Source: JADGGV01 sp035715725
Lineage (GTDB): Bacteria; Gemmatimonadota; Gemmatimonadetes; Longimicrobiales; RSA9
Assembly (NCBI GenBank): GCA_035715725.1
Contig: DASTKT010000140.1
Location: 1-64,000, forward strand
Reading direction: 5' to 3'
Length of the DNA: 64,000 nt
Shown in pieces: positions 53,428 through 64,000 of the stretch. How positions within the stretch are numbered: position 1 is the stretch's first letter; the number at the start of each line of letters is the position of its first letter. Under the pieces are notes generated by a model. The model saw only the letters and a list, made by a program, of their open reading frames with translations. It was not told the origin of the DNA and searched no databases. Both the position numbers and the translations under genes were made by a program.

Positions 53428-53633
53428 CGCGGCGCCGCCGCGCACCGGGCGGGGTCCGGCCCGGGCCGCGGACGGCGGGCCGCCGCCGGGGGTCCGCGGC
53501 GGCGCGCGCCCGTGGCGGCTGCCTGGTGCCGGCGCGCCGGCGCCGGGAACGCGAACTCCCTGGCGTTCACTTCCCCCGGGCGAGTACTGTTCGCGCTCAC
53601 GACCCCGCTTCTCCTCGACTGACGGAGCCGTCG

Positions 53634-54727
53634 ATGCCCGAGCCCCAGTCTTTCGGCCGTTTCTTCCTTCCCGGCCCCACCGAGGTCCTCCCCGAGATCC
53701 TGCACGCGCAGAGCGGCCCGATGGTCGGCCACCGCGCGAAGGCGATGGAGGACCTGATCGCCGAGGTGCAGCCGGGGCTGCAGGCGATCTTCCGCACGGA
53801 GCGCCCGGTCTACATCTCGACATCGTCGTCGACGGGGCTGATGGAGGGCGCGGTGCGGAACGGCGCGGTGCGCCGGGTGCTCTCGCTCGTGAACGGCGCG
53901 TTCAGCGAGCGCTTCTACCGGATCGCGGAGTCCACGGGGCTGCACGCCGAGGCACTGGCCGTGGAATGGGGGCAGGTGAACACGCCGGAGGCGCTGGTGG
54001 ACGCGCTCCGCGTCGGCGACTTCGACGCGGTCACGGTCGTGCACTCGGAGACCTCGACGGGCGTGCTGAATCCGATCCGCGAGCTGGCGCAGGCCTGCCA
54101 TCAGGCGGGCGACGTCGTGCTGCTGGTGGACAGCGTGTCGGGGGCGGGGGGGACGAAGCTCGAGACGGACGCGTGGGAGCTGGACGTCGCGTTGACGGGC
54201 TCGCAGAAGGCGTTCGCGCTCCCGCCCGGGCTGGCCTTCGCGGTGGCGAACGAGCGGATCCTGCTCCGCGCCGAGCGGAAGAAGGACCGCGGCATCTACT
54301 TCGACTTCCTCGAGTTCGAGAAGAACATCCGGAAGAACCAGACGCCGAACACGCCGGCGGTCTCGCTCTTCTACGCGCTGGCGGCGCAGATGCGGCGGAT
54401 CCAGGCGGAGGGGGTCGAGGCGCGCTGGGCGCGCCACACCGCGATGGCGGAGGCGACGTACCGCTGGGTCGACCACATGCGCGGCCGCGGCTATCCGCTC
54501 TCCGTGCTGGCGCCGGAGGGGTTCCGCTCGCCCACGGTGACGTGCATCACGCTGCCGGACGGCGTCAGCGGCAGCGACGTGAACCGGCGCGTGAAGGAGC
54601 GCGGCTTCACGATCGCGACCGGGTACGGGAAGCTGAAGGAGTCGACGATCCGGATCGGCCACATGGGCGACCACACCGTGGCGGAGACCGAGGCCGTCCT
54701 CTCCGTGGTCGAGGAGGTGCTCTCACG

Positions 54728-54731
<4 letters not shown>
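53634..54731 (+). CDS. Class V aminotransferase, probable phosphoserine aminotransferase
   Basis: A 365-residue PLP enzyme. It begins FFLPGPTEVLPEILHAQSGPMVGHRAKAME as in alanine-glyoxylate/serine-type class V transaminases. The PLP lysine is in LTGSQKAFALPPGLAF (~residue 189), with Asp in VLLVDSVSGAGG and STSSSTGLMEGAVRN for phosphate contact. The location directly before serA (ATGA overlap) and after serB strongly suggests it converts 3-phosphohydroxypyruvate to phosphoserine, replacing classical SerC. A glyoxylate aminotransferase role is the alternative. Confidence 0.85.
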
Positions 54732-56329
<1,598 letters not shown>

Positions 56330-56599
56330 CGCGCGGGGCCTCCCGCACGGCGCGTACGGAGCCCCGCGGCCGCGCGGGGTGTACATCCAGCTCGGGGACG
56401 CCACCCGCTCCGGCCCGCCGCCGCCCGGCGGCCGGCAGGATCCGCGCGGCTGGCGCGTTATGTGACGTAGAGCGCCCCGTGACCCCGGGGCGACGATGCG
56501 AGTCGAAGAGGTGACCACGGTTCGGACCCTGCCGGACGGGGGCCTCCAGGGCAGCCAGGGAGCAAGTCGGATGCGCGGCGCGAGCGCAGGAGCGCGACG

Positions 56600-57808
56600 G
56601 TGAGCACGGCCCGGGCGGAGCTGCGTCCGGCGGCCGAGCCTCCGCACGACCTCGCGTTCGTGCTCACGGGCGGCGGCGCGCGCGGCGCCTACCAGGCCGG
56701 CGTCATGCGCTGGATCGCGCGGCACTTCCCCGAGCTGCGCGTGCCGATCTACGCCGGCGTCTCCGCCGGCGCGGTCAACGCGGTGCACGTCGCCTCGCAT
56801 CACGGCACGTTCAAGCAGGCGGTCGAAGAGCTGACCGGGCTCTGGCGCCAGCTCACGCTCGACCGGGTCGTCGACGTCGGTGCACCGTCGCTGGCCTGGA
56901 ACGTCATGCGCTGGGGCGCGGGCCTCGTGTCCGGCGGCCTCGTGCCGAAGGCGAGCGGGCGCGCCTTCCTCGACACCGGCCCGCTGCGCGAGTACCTCGA
57001 GGAGGCGTTCGCCTGCGTCCAGGGCGAGGTCACGGGGATCGAATACAACCTGCGCCGCGGCGCGCTCCGCGCCATCTCCCTCGTCACGACCAGCTACACC
57101 ACGGGCCAGTCGGTCATCTGGGTGCAGGGGAAGGGCGTCGAGCCGAAGTCGCGCTGGGGGAAGAAGAGCCGCGTCATCCAGGCCCGCCTCGGCGTCGAGC
57201 ACGTCATGGCGTCCTGCGCCATCCCGCTCTTCTTCCCCGCCATCCGGATCGGCAACGGCTGGTACGGCGACGGCGGCATCCGCCTCACCGCGCCGCTGGC
57301 CCCCGCGCTGCACCTCGGCGCGCGCCGCATCATCGCCATCTCGACCCGCTACGACGCGCCGGGCGCGAGCCAGAAGAAGACCGTCGTGGGCTATCCGCCG
57401 CCGGCGGTCGTCTTCGGCGCGATGCTGAACGCGATCTTCCTCGACCTCGTCGACCAGGACCTCGCCCGCCTGGAGCGCTTCAACCAACTGCTCGAGAAGA
57501 TCCCGCTCCAGGACCGCGACGGGATGCGGCCGATCGAGTTCGTGTCGCTGCGCCCCTCCCGCGACCTCGGCCGCCTCGCCCGCAAGTACGAGCCGCTCCT
57601 GCCGCGGGCGTTCCGCTTCCTCTCCCGCGGCCTCGGCACGCGCCGGAGCGCCAGCCCCGACCTGCTCAGCCTGCTGCTCTTCGTGCCCGAGTACATCGAC
57701 CGCCTGATGGACGTCGGCGACGCCGATGCCGAGCGCCACGCCGAGGCGCTGACGCGCCTCCTCGCGCCGCACCGGCTCGGTTCCGCCGGCGTCGAGGCGG
57801 CCGGCTGA
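56600..57808 (+). CDS. Patatin-like phospholipase
   Basis: A 402-residue patatin-fold lipid hydrolase. Oxyanion motif LTGGGARGAYQAGVM (~residues 22-36), nucleophile elbow GVSAGAVNA (Ser ~53), and catalytic Asp in YGDGGIRLTAPL (~residue 218). The C-terminal ~130 residues are basic and helical, probably for membrane contact. No signal peptide, so likely cytosolic-face action on phospholipids. GTG start at 56600 with CAGGAGCGCG upstream. The 270-base region before it contains only short GC-rich palindromes. Confidence 0.88.
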   Translation: MSTARAELRPAAEPPHDLAFVLTGGGARGAYQAGVMRWIARHFPELRVPIYAGVSAGAVNAVHVASHHGTFKQAVEELTGLWRQLTLDRVVDVGAPSLAWNVMRWGAGLVSGGLVPKASGRAFLDTGPLREYLEEAFACVQGEVTGIEYNLRRGALRAISLVTTSYTTGQSVIWVQGKGVEPKSRWGKKSRVIQARLGVEHVMASCAIPLFFPAIRIGNGWYGDGGIRLTAPLAPALHLGARRIIAISTRYDAPGASQKKTVVGYPPPAVVFGAMLNAIFLDLVDQDLARLERFNQLLEKIPLQDRDGMRPIEFVSLRPSRDLGRLARKYEPLLPRAFRFLSRGLGTRRSASPDLLSLLLFVPEYIDRLMDVGDADAERHAEALTRLLAPHRLGSAGVEAAG

Positions 57809-58154
57809 GCCTCGCGGCCGGACGCCCTCGCCTCGTGCGCCGGTTGAAGCGAATTGGCACAGAAATCGCCGCGTTCACCGGTAGCCCGCGACGCCGGGCG
57901 AGTGGCCCGTCGGCGTCGCCGGGCGGGACTCGTGGCGCGGACCCGCGCGGGGCTCGGTCGGAACGGAATCGGGGTGGTGGTCGGGAGTCGATCCGGGAGG
58001 GGCGGGGCGGAGCGGGCAGGAGGATCGGAGCCGAGCGCCCGCGCGGGCGCCAAAGGGGTGAATCGAGGAGCGGAGCCGCGGCAGGGCGGGTCGGCGGGCG
58101 CCGGTGGCGCTCGACGCGCCCGGCCGCCGCGGCTCCGCTCTGCTGCGTGGAGCG
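57809..58154. other. Gene-free GC-rich spacer
   Basis: No supported gene, repeat or RNA in these 346 bases. TGGCACAGAAATCGCC at about 57857-57872 looks like half of a sigma-54 promoter but lacks the -12 TTGC. The purine-rich stretch around 57970-58040 is compositional. Confidence 0.4.
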
Positions 58155-58694
58155 ATGATGCCGAGTGAGCGGTGGGCGGGCGCGGCGATGTTCGGCGAGT
58201 TCCTGGCCGGGGCTGCGGCGAACCGGGAGCTGTGGTCGGAGTTCTACCGGCGGGCGCGGGTCGATGCGGCGGCGGTGGAGCGCGTGGCGGCGCTGGGCGG
58301 CCGCTGGCACCTGCTGGCGCTGTCGGAGGATTGGTGCGGCGACGCGGTCAACACGATCCCGGTGCTGGCGCGGCTGGCGGAGCTCGCGCCGAACCTGGAG
58401 CTGCGGCTGCTCGGGCGGGACGCGAACCCGGACCTGATGGACACGCACCTCACGGGGACGTCGCGCTCGATCCCGGTCGTGATGGTGCTGGACGGGCAGT
58501 TGCGGGAGACCGGGTGGTGGGGGCCTCGGCCGTCGGAGCTGCAGCGCTGGTTCGTGGAGACCGGGCGGCGGCTTCCGCCGAAGGAGCGCTACCCGGAGCT
58601 GCGGCGCTGGTACGCCCGCGACCGCGGGCGCAGCACGGTGGAGGAGGTCGTCACGCTGCTGGAGCGCTCGGCGCGGCTGCGGGCGAGCGCGTAG
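58155..58694 (+). CDS. Thioredoxin-family protein
   Basis: A 179-residue protein with a thioredoxin-like fold. After an N-terminal helix region it shows WHLLALSEDWCGDAVNTIPVLARL, where the usual C-x-x-C is reduced to one Cys (EDWCGD), then LELRLLGRDANPDL, the cis-Pro element SIPVVMVLDG and a C-terminal helix. This matches the one-cysteine thioredoxin_9-type group; a redox or peroxide-related role is possible but not shown. Start at MMPSERW with GTGGAGCG before it; the frame extends 17 codons further up. Confidence 0.72.
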   Translation: MMPSERWAGAAMFGEFLAGAAANRELWSEFYRRARVDAAAVERVAALGGRWHLLALSEDWCGDAVNTIPVLARLAELAPNLELRLLGRDANPDLMDTHLTGTSRSIPVVMVLDGQLRETGWWGPRPSELQRWFVETGRRLPPKERYPELRRWYARDRGRSTVEEVVTLLERSARLRASA

Positions 58695-58709
58695 CGGCGG
58701 CGTGCGCGT

Positions 58710-59954
58710 TCAGGGGCGCGGCTTGCCGGGCGGGAGTGTCCGGTCCCAGTGCAGCGCGCCGTAGCGCTTGAGGATGTCGAGCGTGCGGTCGATGGGGAGC
58801 GCTTCGACGACGTTGCCGCCGACGCCGCGGGTCGTGGTGGCGCGGAAGAGCGAGTTGTAGACCGCTTCCTCGGTGGCCTCCGCGACCGCCTGGAAGAGCG
58901 GCGAGATCGCGTCGTTCGGCAGGTCCTGCACGGTGCGCGGCGCCTGGTCGAGGCGCCGGCGCACGGACGTGGCGGTGGAGAAGGCGATCACGTAGTCGCC
59001 GGAGCCGTTGCTCATCATCGAGCCGGTGCGGCCGAGCCCGACCAGCGCGCGGACGGCCAGCCGGTCCAGGTTGCGGGCGTCGAGCGGCGCGTCGGTGGCG
59101 ACGACCATCATGATGCTGCCGTCGGCGCGGTCGGCGGGCGCCCGCGGCGCCGCGGCATCCTCCACTCTTCCGCTCTTCCGCTCCCCCGTCCGGCCCTCGA
59201 GCTCTTCCTTGAGCGCATACTTCCCCAGCTCGCGGCCGACGGGCGCGCCGTTGATGGCGAGGACGCCGCCGAAGTTGCTCTGCACGAGGACGCCCACGGT
59301 GTAGCCGCCCAGGCCGGCCGGGAGGCGGCGCGAGGACGTGCCGATCCCGCCCTTGAAGCCGAACGCGATGGTGCCGGCGCCGGCGCCGACGGCGCCCTCC
59401 TCGACCGGGCCGTCGGCGGCGGACTCGAGCGCGCGGACCACGTCCTCGGGGCGGATCGGCCGGGAGCGGATGTCGTTGAGCCCGCCGTCGTTCGTCTCGC
59501 CGACGACCGGGTTGATCGAGCGGACGTTCTCCATTCCCGGCCGGGCGAGCAGCCAGCCGACCATGGCGTCGGCCGCGCGCCAGACGCACAGGGTGCAGGT
59601 CAGCAGGATCGGCGTCTCGAGCTCGCCCAGCTCGCGCACCTGCGTGGAGCCGAGGAGCTTGCCGAAGCCGTTGCCGACGTGGATCGCCGCGGGGACGCGC
59701 TCCTGGAACGGGTTGCCCGGGTGCGTCAGGATCGCGGTGACGCCGGTATGGATCGAGTCGCCTTCCGCCCGCGTGACCTGCCCCACGCGCACGCCGGCGA
59801 CGTCCGTGATGGCGTTGAGCGGCCCGGTCGGCAGCACGCCGACGACGACGCCCGCCTCGCGGGCGCGAGGCCGGCGCTCGGGCGTCTGGCTCATGGCGTC
59901 CATGGGGAGTGCCAGCAGCAGTAGGAGCGCGGCACCGGCGATCGACCTGGTCAT
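58710..59954 (-). CDS. Secreted P1 (DmpA) family aminopeptidase
   Basis: A 414-residue self-processing Ntn-type peptidase with a signal peptide (AGAALLLLLALPMDAMSQ). DmpA landmarks: GPLNAITDVAGVRVGQVT, VVGETNDGGLNDI, AFGFKGGIGTSSRRL, VGVLVQSNFGG and the autocleavage site DGSIMMVVATDAPLDARNLDRL, where the Ser becomes the new N-terminal nucleophile. Then LVGLGRTGSMMSNGSGDYVIAFST. Releases D- or L-amino acids from peptides. An Arg/Glu/Pro-rich insert (RTGERKSGRVEDAAAPRAPA) sits just before the cleavage site. Convergent with the thioredoxin-like gene. Confidence 0.92.
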   Translation of the reverse strand: MTRSIAGAALLLLLALPMDAMSQTPERRPRAREAGVVVGVLPTGPLNAITDVAGVRVGQVTRAEGDSIHTGVTAILTHPGNPFQERVPAAIHVGNGFGKLLGSTQVRELGELETPILLTCTLCVWRAADAMVGWLLARPGMENVRSINPVVGETNDGGLNDIRSRPIRPEDVVRALESAADGPVEEGAVGAGAGTIAFGFKGGIGTSSRRLPAGLGGYTVGVLVQSNFGGVLAINGAPVGRELGKYALKEELEGRTGERKSGRVEDAAAPRAPADRADGSIMMVVATDAPLDARNLDRLAVRALVGLGRTGSMMSNGSGDYVIAFSTATSVRRRLDQAPRTVQDLPNDAISPLFQAVAEATEEAVYNSLFRATTTRGVGGNVVEALPIDRTLDILKRYGALHWDRTLPPGKPRP

Positions 59955-60170
59955 GGGGGCTCCGAGCGCACGGGCGCGGGTGGATTCGACGGCGGAACGT
60001 GCGGTCCGGCGCGGAGGGTGTCAAGGCATGGCCGGGGTCCCCTCGTCCGGGCCGGGCCCCCTTGGCGGGTCGCGTCTCCGTGGGCATATTACGCCGCGTC
60101 ACAGACTTGAGGCTCCCCTGTGCCGGTGGCGGTAAGCGCCGTCCACGGCGTCGCTTGGAAGGCGGGATCG

Positions 60171-61160
60171 ATGCCGATCGCAGTTCTCTCCGAGACCCTC
60201 CACCGCTCGGACGCCGCCAGCGCGGCCCGGCGCGGCTTCGGCCGGCTGGCCACGTTCGCGGCGGTCTACACCTACGCGCTCATCGCCGTCGGCGGGATCG
60301 TGCGCATCACCGGCTCAGGGCTCGGCTGCGGCGACGATTGGCCGAAGTGCCACGGGGAGTGGATCCCGCCGTTCACGTTCGAGACCGTGATCGAGTACCT
60401 CCACCGGCTGCTGGCGGCGGGGATCTCGTTCGTGATCCTGGCGGTGGTCGTGCAGGCGCTGCGCCGGCGCCGGACGCCCGGCTTCTCCGGGCGCGGCGGG
60501 CTGCTGCGCCCGGCGCTGCTGGCGGGGGTGTTCCTGCTCGTGCAGGTCGTGCTGGGCGGCGTCACGGTCATGATGAAGCTGCCGGCCGCGGTGACGATCC
60601 TGCATCTCGGCACGGCCATGGCGCTCCTGGCGACGCTGCTCGTGGCGGCGGTCCGGGCCGGCGCGCTCGGCGGCACCGGCGCGGGGGACACCGCCGTGGG
60701 CGCGGAGGGCGCGCGCAAGGTGGCGCGCAGCGCGTTCAGCGCCGCGGCGCTCGGCTACATCGTCGTGCTCATGGGTGCGATGGTCGCGAACACGGGCGCG
60801 CCGGTGAGCGGCGCGCCCTCGGCGGCGGCGCTCGCGTGCCAGGGCTTCCCGCTCTGCAACGGCGGCATCGGCGGCGGCGGGGTCGTCCACATCCAGCTCA
60901 CGCACCGCATCCTGGCGTACCTGCTGTTCTTCCACGTCGTCGGCGCGGTGATCTCCACGCGCAAGCGGAGCGCGTCGCTGCAGGTCGAGCGGGCGGCGAC
61001 GACCTCGCTCGTGCTCGTGCTGCTCCAGATCGCCGTGGCCGCCGGCATGGTGATGATGGTGTTCCCCCCGTCGTTCCGGGCCGCCCACCTGATCGTCGGG
61101 GCCGCGGTCTGGTCCTCGCTCGTGATCTGGACGACACTCGCCCGGCGCGCCGCGGCATAG
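60171..61160 (+). CDS. ctaA: Heme A synthase (CtaA/COX15)
   Basis: A 329-residue membrane protein oxidising heme O to heme A for aa3-type oxidases. Eight hydrophobic helices. Heme-ligand regions: VRITGSGLGCGDDWPKCHGEWIP with the paired cysteines, EYLHRLLA (His), ILHLGTAMALL (His), then in the second half GAPVSGAPSAAALACQGFPLCNG, LTHRILAY and AAHLIVGA. ATG at 60171 is preferred; a GTG at 60120 in frame would add 17 residues. It is directly upstream of the oxidase subunit genes and on the same strand. Confidence 0.92.
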   Translation: MPIAVLSETLHRSDAASAARRGFGRLATFAAVYTYALIAVGGIVRITGSGLGCGDDWPKCHGEWIPPFTFETVIEYLHRLLAAGISFVILAVVVQALRRRRTPGFSGRGGLLRPALLAGVFLLVQVVLGGVTVMMKLPAAVTILHLGTAMALLATLLVAAVRAGALGGTGAGDTAVGAEGARKVARSAFSAAALGYIVVLMGAMVANTGAPVSGAPSAAALACQGFPLCNGGIGGGGVVHIQLTHRILAYLLFFHVVGAVISTRKRSASLQVERAATTSLVLVLLQIAVAAGMVMMVFPPSFRAAHLIVGAAVWSSLVIWTTLARRAAA

Positions 61161-61184
61161 CGTGCGCGTGGGGAAATTCCCTAC

Positions 61185-61213
61185 TTGACGCGACTTGGGA
61201 CGGGCCGTAAAGT
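61185..61213 (+). promoter_or_regulatory. Sigma-70-type promoter for the oxidase operon
   Basis: TTGACG (61185-61190), 17-base spacer, TAAAGT (61208-61213). It lies 80 bases before ctaC, so the oxidase genes can be expressed apart from ctaA. Confidence 0.65.
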
Positions 61214-61293
61214 GCGCGGCTTTCGTTGGTAGGGGTTTTCCCGGCACGTTCGCGCCGGGCGGCCCGGCCACCGTCGTCGTCCAAGAGGAGCGA

Positions 61294-62526
61294 ATGTCCG
61301 TCCGCCGTAACCAGCTCCGCCTGCGCACCGCCATCGCGCTGGGCGCCCTCGCGGGCGTCCTCGCGGCGTGCGAGGGAGAGCATCCCCAGTCGACCTTCCG
61401 TCCGGTGACCGAGTACGGTCTCATCCTGGACAGGCTCTTCGATCACACGTTCTGGTGGACGATGCCGGTCCTGGCGCTGGTCTGGATCGTCCTCCTCTAC
61501 GTCGTGTTCCGCTACCGCGACCGGCCGGAGGCGGCGACGCCGCGGCAGATCCACGGCAACGCGAAGCTCGAGGTGGCCTGGACGATCGGGCCGGCGATCA
61601 TCGTGGCGGCGATCGCGGTGCCGACGATCCGCACGATCTTCGAGGTCCAGCCGAAGCCGCCCGCGGACGCGCTGAAGGTCGAGGTGATCGGCCACCAGTG
61701 GTGGTGGGAGTTCCGCTACCCCGAGTTCGGCGGCATCACCACGGCGAACGAGCTGCGCATCCCGACCGGCCGCACGATCGACCTGGTCATGCGCTCCGGC
61801 GACGTGATCCACTCGTTCTGGATCCCGCGTCTCGGCGGCAAGCGCGACGTGAATCCGCTGCCGGCGAAGCCGGGCCACCCGGAGCACGGCGCCGGCCGGG
61901 CGCACCCCAACCACATCGTCTTCCGCGCCGACTCGACCGGCGTGTTCTTCGGCCAGTGCGCCGAGTACTGCGGCGACTCGCACGCCGTGATGCGGGTGCG
62001 CGCGGTCGTCACCTCGCCGGCGGAGTTCACCGGCTGGGTGCAGTCGATGAACGCCACGCCGGCGCCGGCGGCCGGCTCGCTGGAGGCGCAGGGGAAGCAG
62101 ATCTTCGAGTCGCGCGCATGCGTCGCCTGCCACACGGTGAACGGCACGAACGCGCGGGGCGTGCTCGGGCCGAACCTGACGAACGTCGGGCAGCGGCTCT
62201 TCATCGGCGACCAGGACCGGCTGAGGACGACGCCGGAGAACATCGCCCGCTGGATCACCCACCCGCAGGAGTTCAAGCCGGGTGCGAAGATGCCGGGCAC
62301 GCGCCTGAGCGGGGGCGGCCTGCCGCCGACCGGGCTCACCGACACCGAGGTCCAGGCGGTGGCGGCCTACCTCTACAGCCTCGGGCGCACGACGCCGGCC
62401 GTGCCGGCGGCGCCGGCCGGTATCGCACCGGCGGCGCCGGGCGCGGCGCCGGTCCAGCCGGCCCCGGGCGCGGCGCCGGCGCCGGCGACCACGACGGGTA
62501 CCACCTCCACGAGCGGGATGAAGTAA
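61294..62526 (+). CDS. ctaC: Cytochrome c oxidase subunit II fused to cytochrome c (caa3 type)
   Basis: A 410-residue protein: lipobox (GVLAAC), two membrane helices (~residues 20-90), and a CuA cupredoxin domain with HQWWWEFRYP, DVIHSFWIP (His), and CAEYCGDSHAVM (Cys, Cys, His, Met ligands). A mono-heme cytochrome c follows (C-x-x-C-H as CVACH, ~residues 275-279; distal Met in KMPGTRL), then a Pro/Ala/Thr tail. The fused cytochrome marks a caa3 oxidase that does not need a free cytochrome c. AAGAGGAGCGA precedes the ATG; the stop overlaps the ctaD start (TAATG). Confidence 0.95.
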   Translation: MSVRRNQLRLRTAIALGALAGVLAACEGEHPQSTFRPVTEYGLILDRLFDHTFWWTMPVLALVWIVLLYVVFRYRDRPEAATPRQIHGNAKLEVAWTIGPAIIVAAIAVPTIRTIFEVQPKPPADALKVEVIGHQWWWEFRYPEFGGITTANELRIPTGRTIDLVMRSGDVIHSFWIPRLGGKRDVNPLPAKPGHPEHGAGRAHPNHIVFRADSTGVFFGQCAEYCGDSHAVMRVRAVVTSPAEFTGWVQSMNATPAPAAGSLEAQGKQIFESRACVACHTVNGTNARGVLGPNLTNVGQRLFIGDQDRLRTTPENIARWITHPQEFKPGAKMPGTRLSGGGLPPTGLTDTEVQAVAAYLYSLGRTTPAVPAAPAGIAPAAPGAAPVQPAPGAAPAPATTTGTTSTSGMK

Positions 62527-64000
62527 TGGCCACAGCGGAAGCCCGGATCCGGGCGGAGTACGAGCCCCACGGCGGGACGGGGATCTGGAGCTGGATCACG
62601 ACGGTCGACCATAAGCGGATCGGCATTCTCTACTACGTCACGTCGGTGGTCTTCCTCGTGCTCGGCGGCCTCGAGGCGCTGCTCATCCGGCTGCAGCTCG
62701 CGCAGCCGAACGGCACGGTGATCTCGGCGGAGACGTACAACCAGCTCTTCACGATGCACGGCATCACCATGGTCTTCCTCATGGGGATGCCGATCTCGGT
62801 GGCGTTCTTCAACTACATCATCCCGCTCCAGATCGGCGCGCGCGACGTGGCGTTCCCGCGGCTGAACGCGCTCTCGTACTGGATCTTCCTGTTCGGCGGG
62901 ATCTTCCTCTACTCGAGCTTCCTGGTCGGGCAGGCGCCGAACGGCGGCTGGTTCGGCTACGCGCCGCTGACATCGCGGCAGTTCACGCCCGGGCTGAACG
63001 CGGACTTCTACTCGCTCGGGCTGCAGGCGCTCGGCGTCGCCTCGATCATGGGCGGCGTGAACTTCATCACGACGATCGTCAATTTGCGGGCGCCGGGGAT
63101 GCGGCTGATGCGCATGCCGCTGTTCACCTGGATGTCGTTCATCACGAGCTTCCTGCTGGTCACCGCCCTGCCGGTGCTGGCCGTCGCGCTCTTCTTCCTG
63201 ACGTTCGACCGGCAGTGGGGCACGAACTTCTACCAGGCGTCCAGCGGTGCCGATCCGGTGCTCTGGCAGCACCTGTTCTGGATGTTCGGCCACCCCGAGG
63301 TCTACATCCTGATCCTGCCGGCGTTCGGCATTCTCTCGGACGTGATTCCGACGTTCTCGCGCAAGCCGCTGTTCGGCTACGCCGTCATGGTCTACTCCGG
63401 GGTGCTCATCGGGCTGATCAGCTGGGGCGTCTGGGCGCACCACATGTTCGCGACCGGACTCGGTCCGATCGCCGACTCGTTCTTCACGATCAGCACGATG
63501 ATCATCGCCATCCCCACGGGCGTGAAGATCTTCAACTGGCTGGCGACGATGTACGGCGGCCAGCTCCGCTTCACCACGGCGATGCTCTTCGCGATCGCGA
63601 CCGTCGGCCTCTTCACCGTCGGCGGGATCTCCGGCGTCATGCACGCCGCATCGCCGGCGGACCTGCAGCAGACGGACACCTACTTCGTCGTCGCGCACTT
63701 CCACTACGTGCTGGTGAGCGGCACGGTCTCGGCCGTCCTCGCGGGCACGTACTACTGGTTCCCGAAGGTCGTCGGCCGGTTCATGAACGAGCGGCTCGGG
63801 AAGTGGAACTTCTGGCTGTTCTTCATCGGGATGAACCTGACGTTCTTCCCGATGCACTTCATCGGCCTGCTCGGGATGCCGCGCCGGACGTTCACCTATT
63901 CGCCGGAGCTGCACGTCACCGACCTCAACCTCTCGGCGACCGTCGGCGCGTTCATCCTCGCGCTGTCATTCCTGCTGCTGATCGTGAACGTGATCATGAG
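62526..64000 (+). CDS. ctaD: Cytochrome c oxidase subunit I (partial, cut by window end)
   Basis: The first 491 residues of heme-copper oxidase subunit I. Visible: TTVDHKRIGILYY, low-spin heme His in TMHGITMVF, CuB/Tyr site FGHPEVYILILPAFG (E of the A1-type D-channel and His-Tyr cross-link), VWAHHMFATG (the CuB His pair), STMIIAIPTGVKIFNWLATM (K-channel) and VVAHFHYVLVSG (heme a3 and low-spin heme His). All ligands are present, so this is a type A1 proton-pumping aa3/caa3 core. The gene runs past position 64000. Confidence 0.97.
   Translation, partial: MATAEARIRAEYEPHGGTGIWSWITTVDHKRIGILYYVTSVVFLVLGGLEALLIRLQLAQPNGTVISAETYNQLFTMHGITMVFLMGMPISVAFFNYIIPLQIGARDVAFPRLNALSYWIFLFGGIFLYSSFLVGQAPNGGWFGYAPLTSRQFTPGLNADFYSLGLQALGVASIMGGVNFITTIVNLRAPGMRLMRMPLFTWMSFITSFLLVTALPVLAVALFFLTFDRQWGTNFYQASSGADPVLWQHLFWMFGHPEVYILILPAFGILSDVIPTFSRKPLFGYAVMVYSGVLIGLISWGVWAHHMFATGLGPIADSFFTISTMIIAIPTGVKIFNWLATMYGGQLRFTTAMLFAIATVGLFTVGGISGVMHAASPADLQQTDTYFVVAHFHYVLVSGTVSAVLAGTYYWFPKVVGRFMNERLGKWNFWLFFIGMNLTFFPMHFIGLLGMPRRTFTYSPELHVTDLNLSATVGAFILALSFLLLIVNVIM

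Noticed and set aside
57857..57872. Sigma-54 promoter-like TGGCAC upstream of the thioredoxin-like gene
   Set aside because: The -12 element reads TCGC at best and lies almost 300 bases from the gene.

Overview
The window is very GC-rich, gene-dense bacterial chromosome. The gene content points to Gemmatimonadota, possibly a Longimicrobium or Gemmatimonas relative: a stand-alone carboxypeptidase-regulatory/TonB-plug protein, lipoproteins with Ig-like (Big_2-type) repeats, a 'DSRCP...CVWAG' lipoprotein, PD40 propellers, an M28-PDZ peptidase and a PEP-CTERM protein. This is inference from families; there is no rRNA in the window. I found no tRNA, CRISPR array, prophage or transposase. The very long opposite-strand open frames are GC-driven shadows of the genes listed.

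Layout. 0-1.3 kb: a 241-bp element with terminal inverted repeats, then an outer-membrane-like protein. 1.5-12.1 kb: an envelope/efflux and sulfur-type block. It holds SURF1, a TolC-HlyD-RND operon ending in two small accessory genes (PG0541-like, YgaP-like), an ArsR regulator with a methyltransferase, a DUF302 gene, and a TauE/SafE plus DUF1634 pair. Matching palindromes lie upstream of the efflux operon and the DUF302 gene. 12.2-17.2 kb: CocE/NonD hydrolase, DinB protein, and a three-gene ECF41 sigma-factor operon with a candidate self-recognised promoter. 17.3-26.2 kb: thiC with a TPP riboswitch, an overlooked 47-aa membrane protein, an SPFH protein, a PEP-CTERM protein, Lon protease, a TonB-plug protein and a 61-aa protein. 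26.2-36.3 kb: a six-hairpin glycosidase-like protein, a Bor-like lipoprotein, an NAD-type formate dehydrogenase operon whose alpha subunit is split by an in-frame TGA, a secreted protein, a DUF1207 protein and a YIP1-type protein.

36.3-45.8 kb: the most unusual locus. A BlaI-type repressor, an M56 (BlaR1-like) metalloprotease whose sensor region is replaced by HEAT repeats, and a second exported HEAT-repeat protein form one operon. Its sigma-70 promoter is overlaid by two 16-bp dyads. Beyond it lie a hydrolase, ahcY, an ArsR-methyltransferase fusion and a second copy of the inverted-repeat element. 45.8-52.1 kb: secreted or lipid-anchored proteins (Ig-like lipoproteins, PD40 propeller, M28 and M20 peptidases). 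52.3-56.3 kb: a lipoprotein followed by a full serine-biosynthesis set (phosphoserine phosphatase, class V aminotransferase, 3-phosphoglycerate dehydrogenase). 56.6-64 kb: patatin, thioredoxin-like protein, P1/DmpA peptidase, then heme A synthase and the caa3-type oxidase genes ctaC (fused to cytochrome c) and ctaD, cut by the window end.

Together the genes describe an aerobic heterotroph with an aa3/caa3 oxidase, formate oxidation to NADH, many secreted hydrolases, and ArsR-, BlaI- and ECF41-type sensing circuits. Sequence calls are from direct reading. Family names are from recognised motifs and no database search was run.
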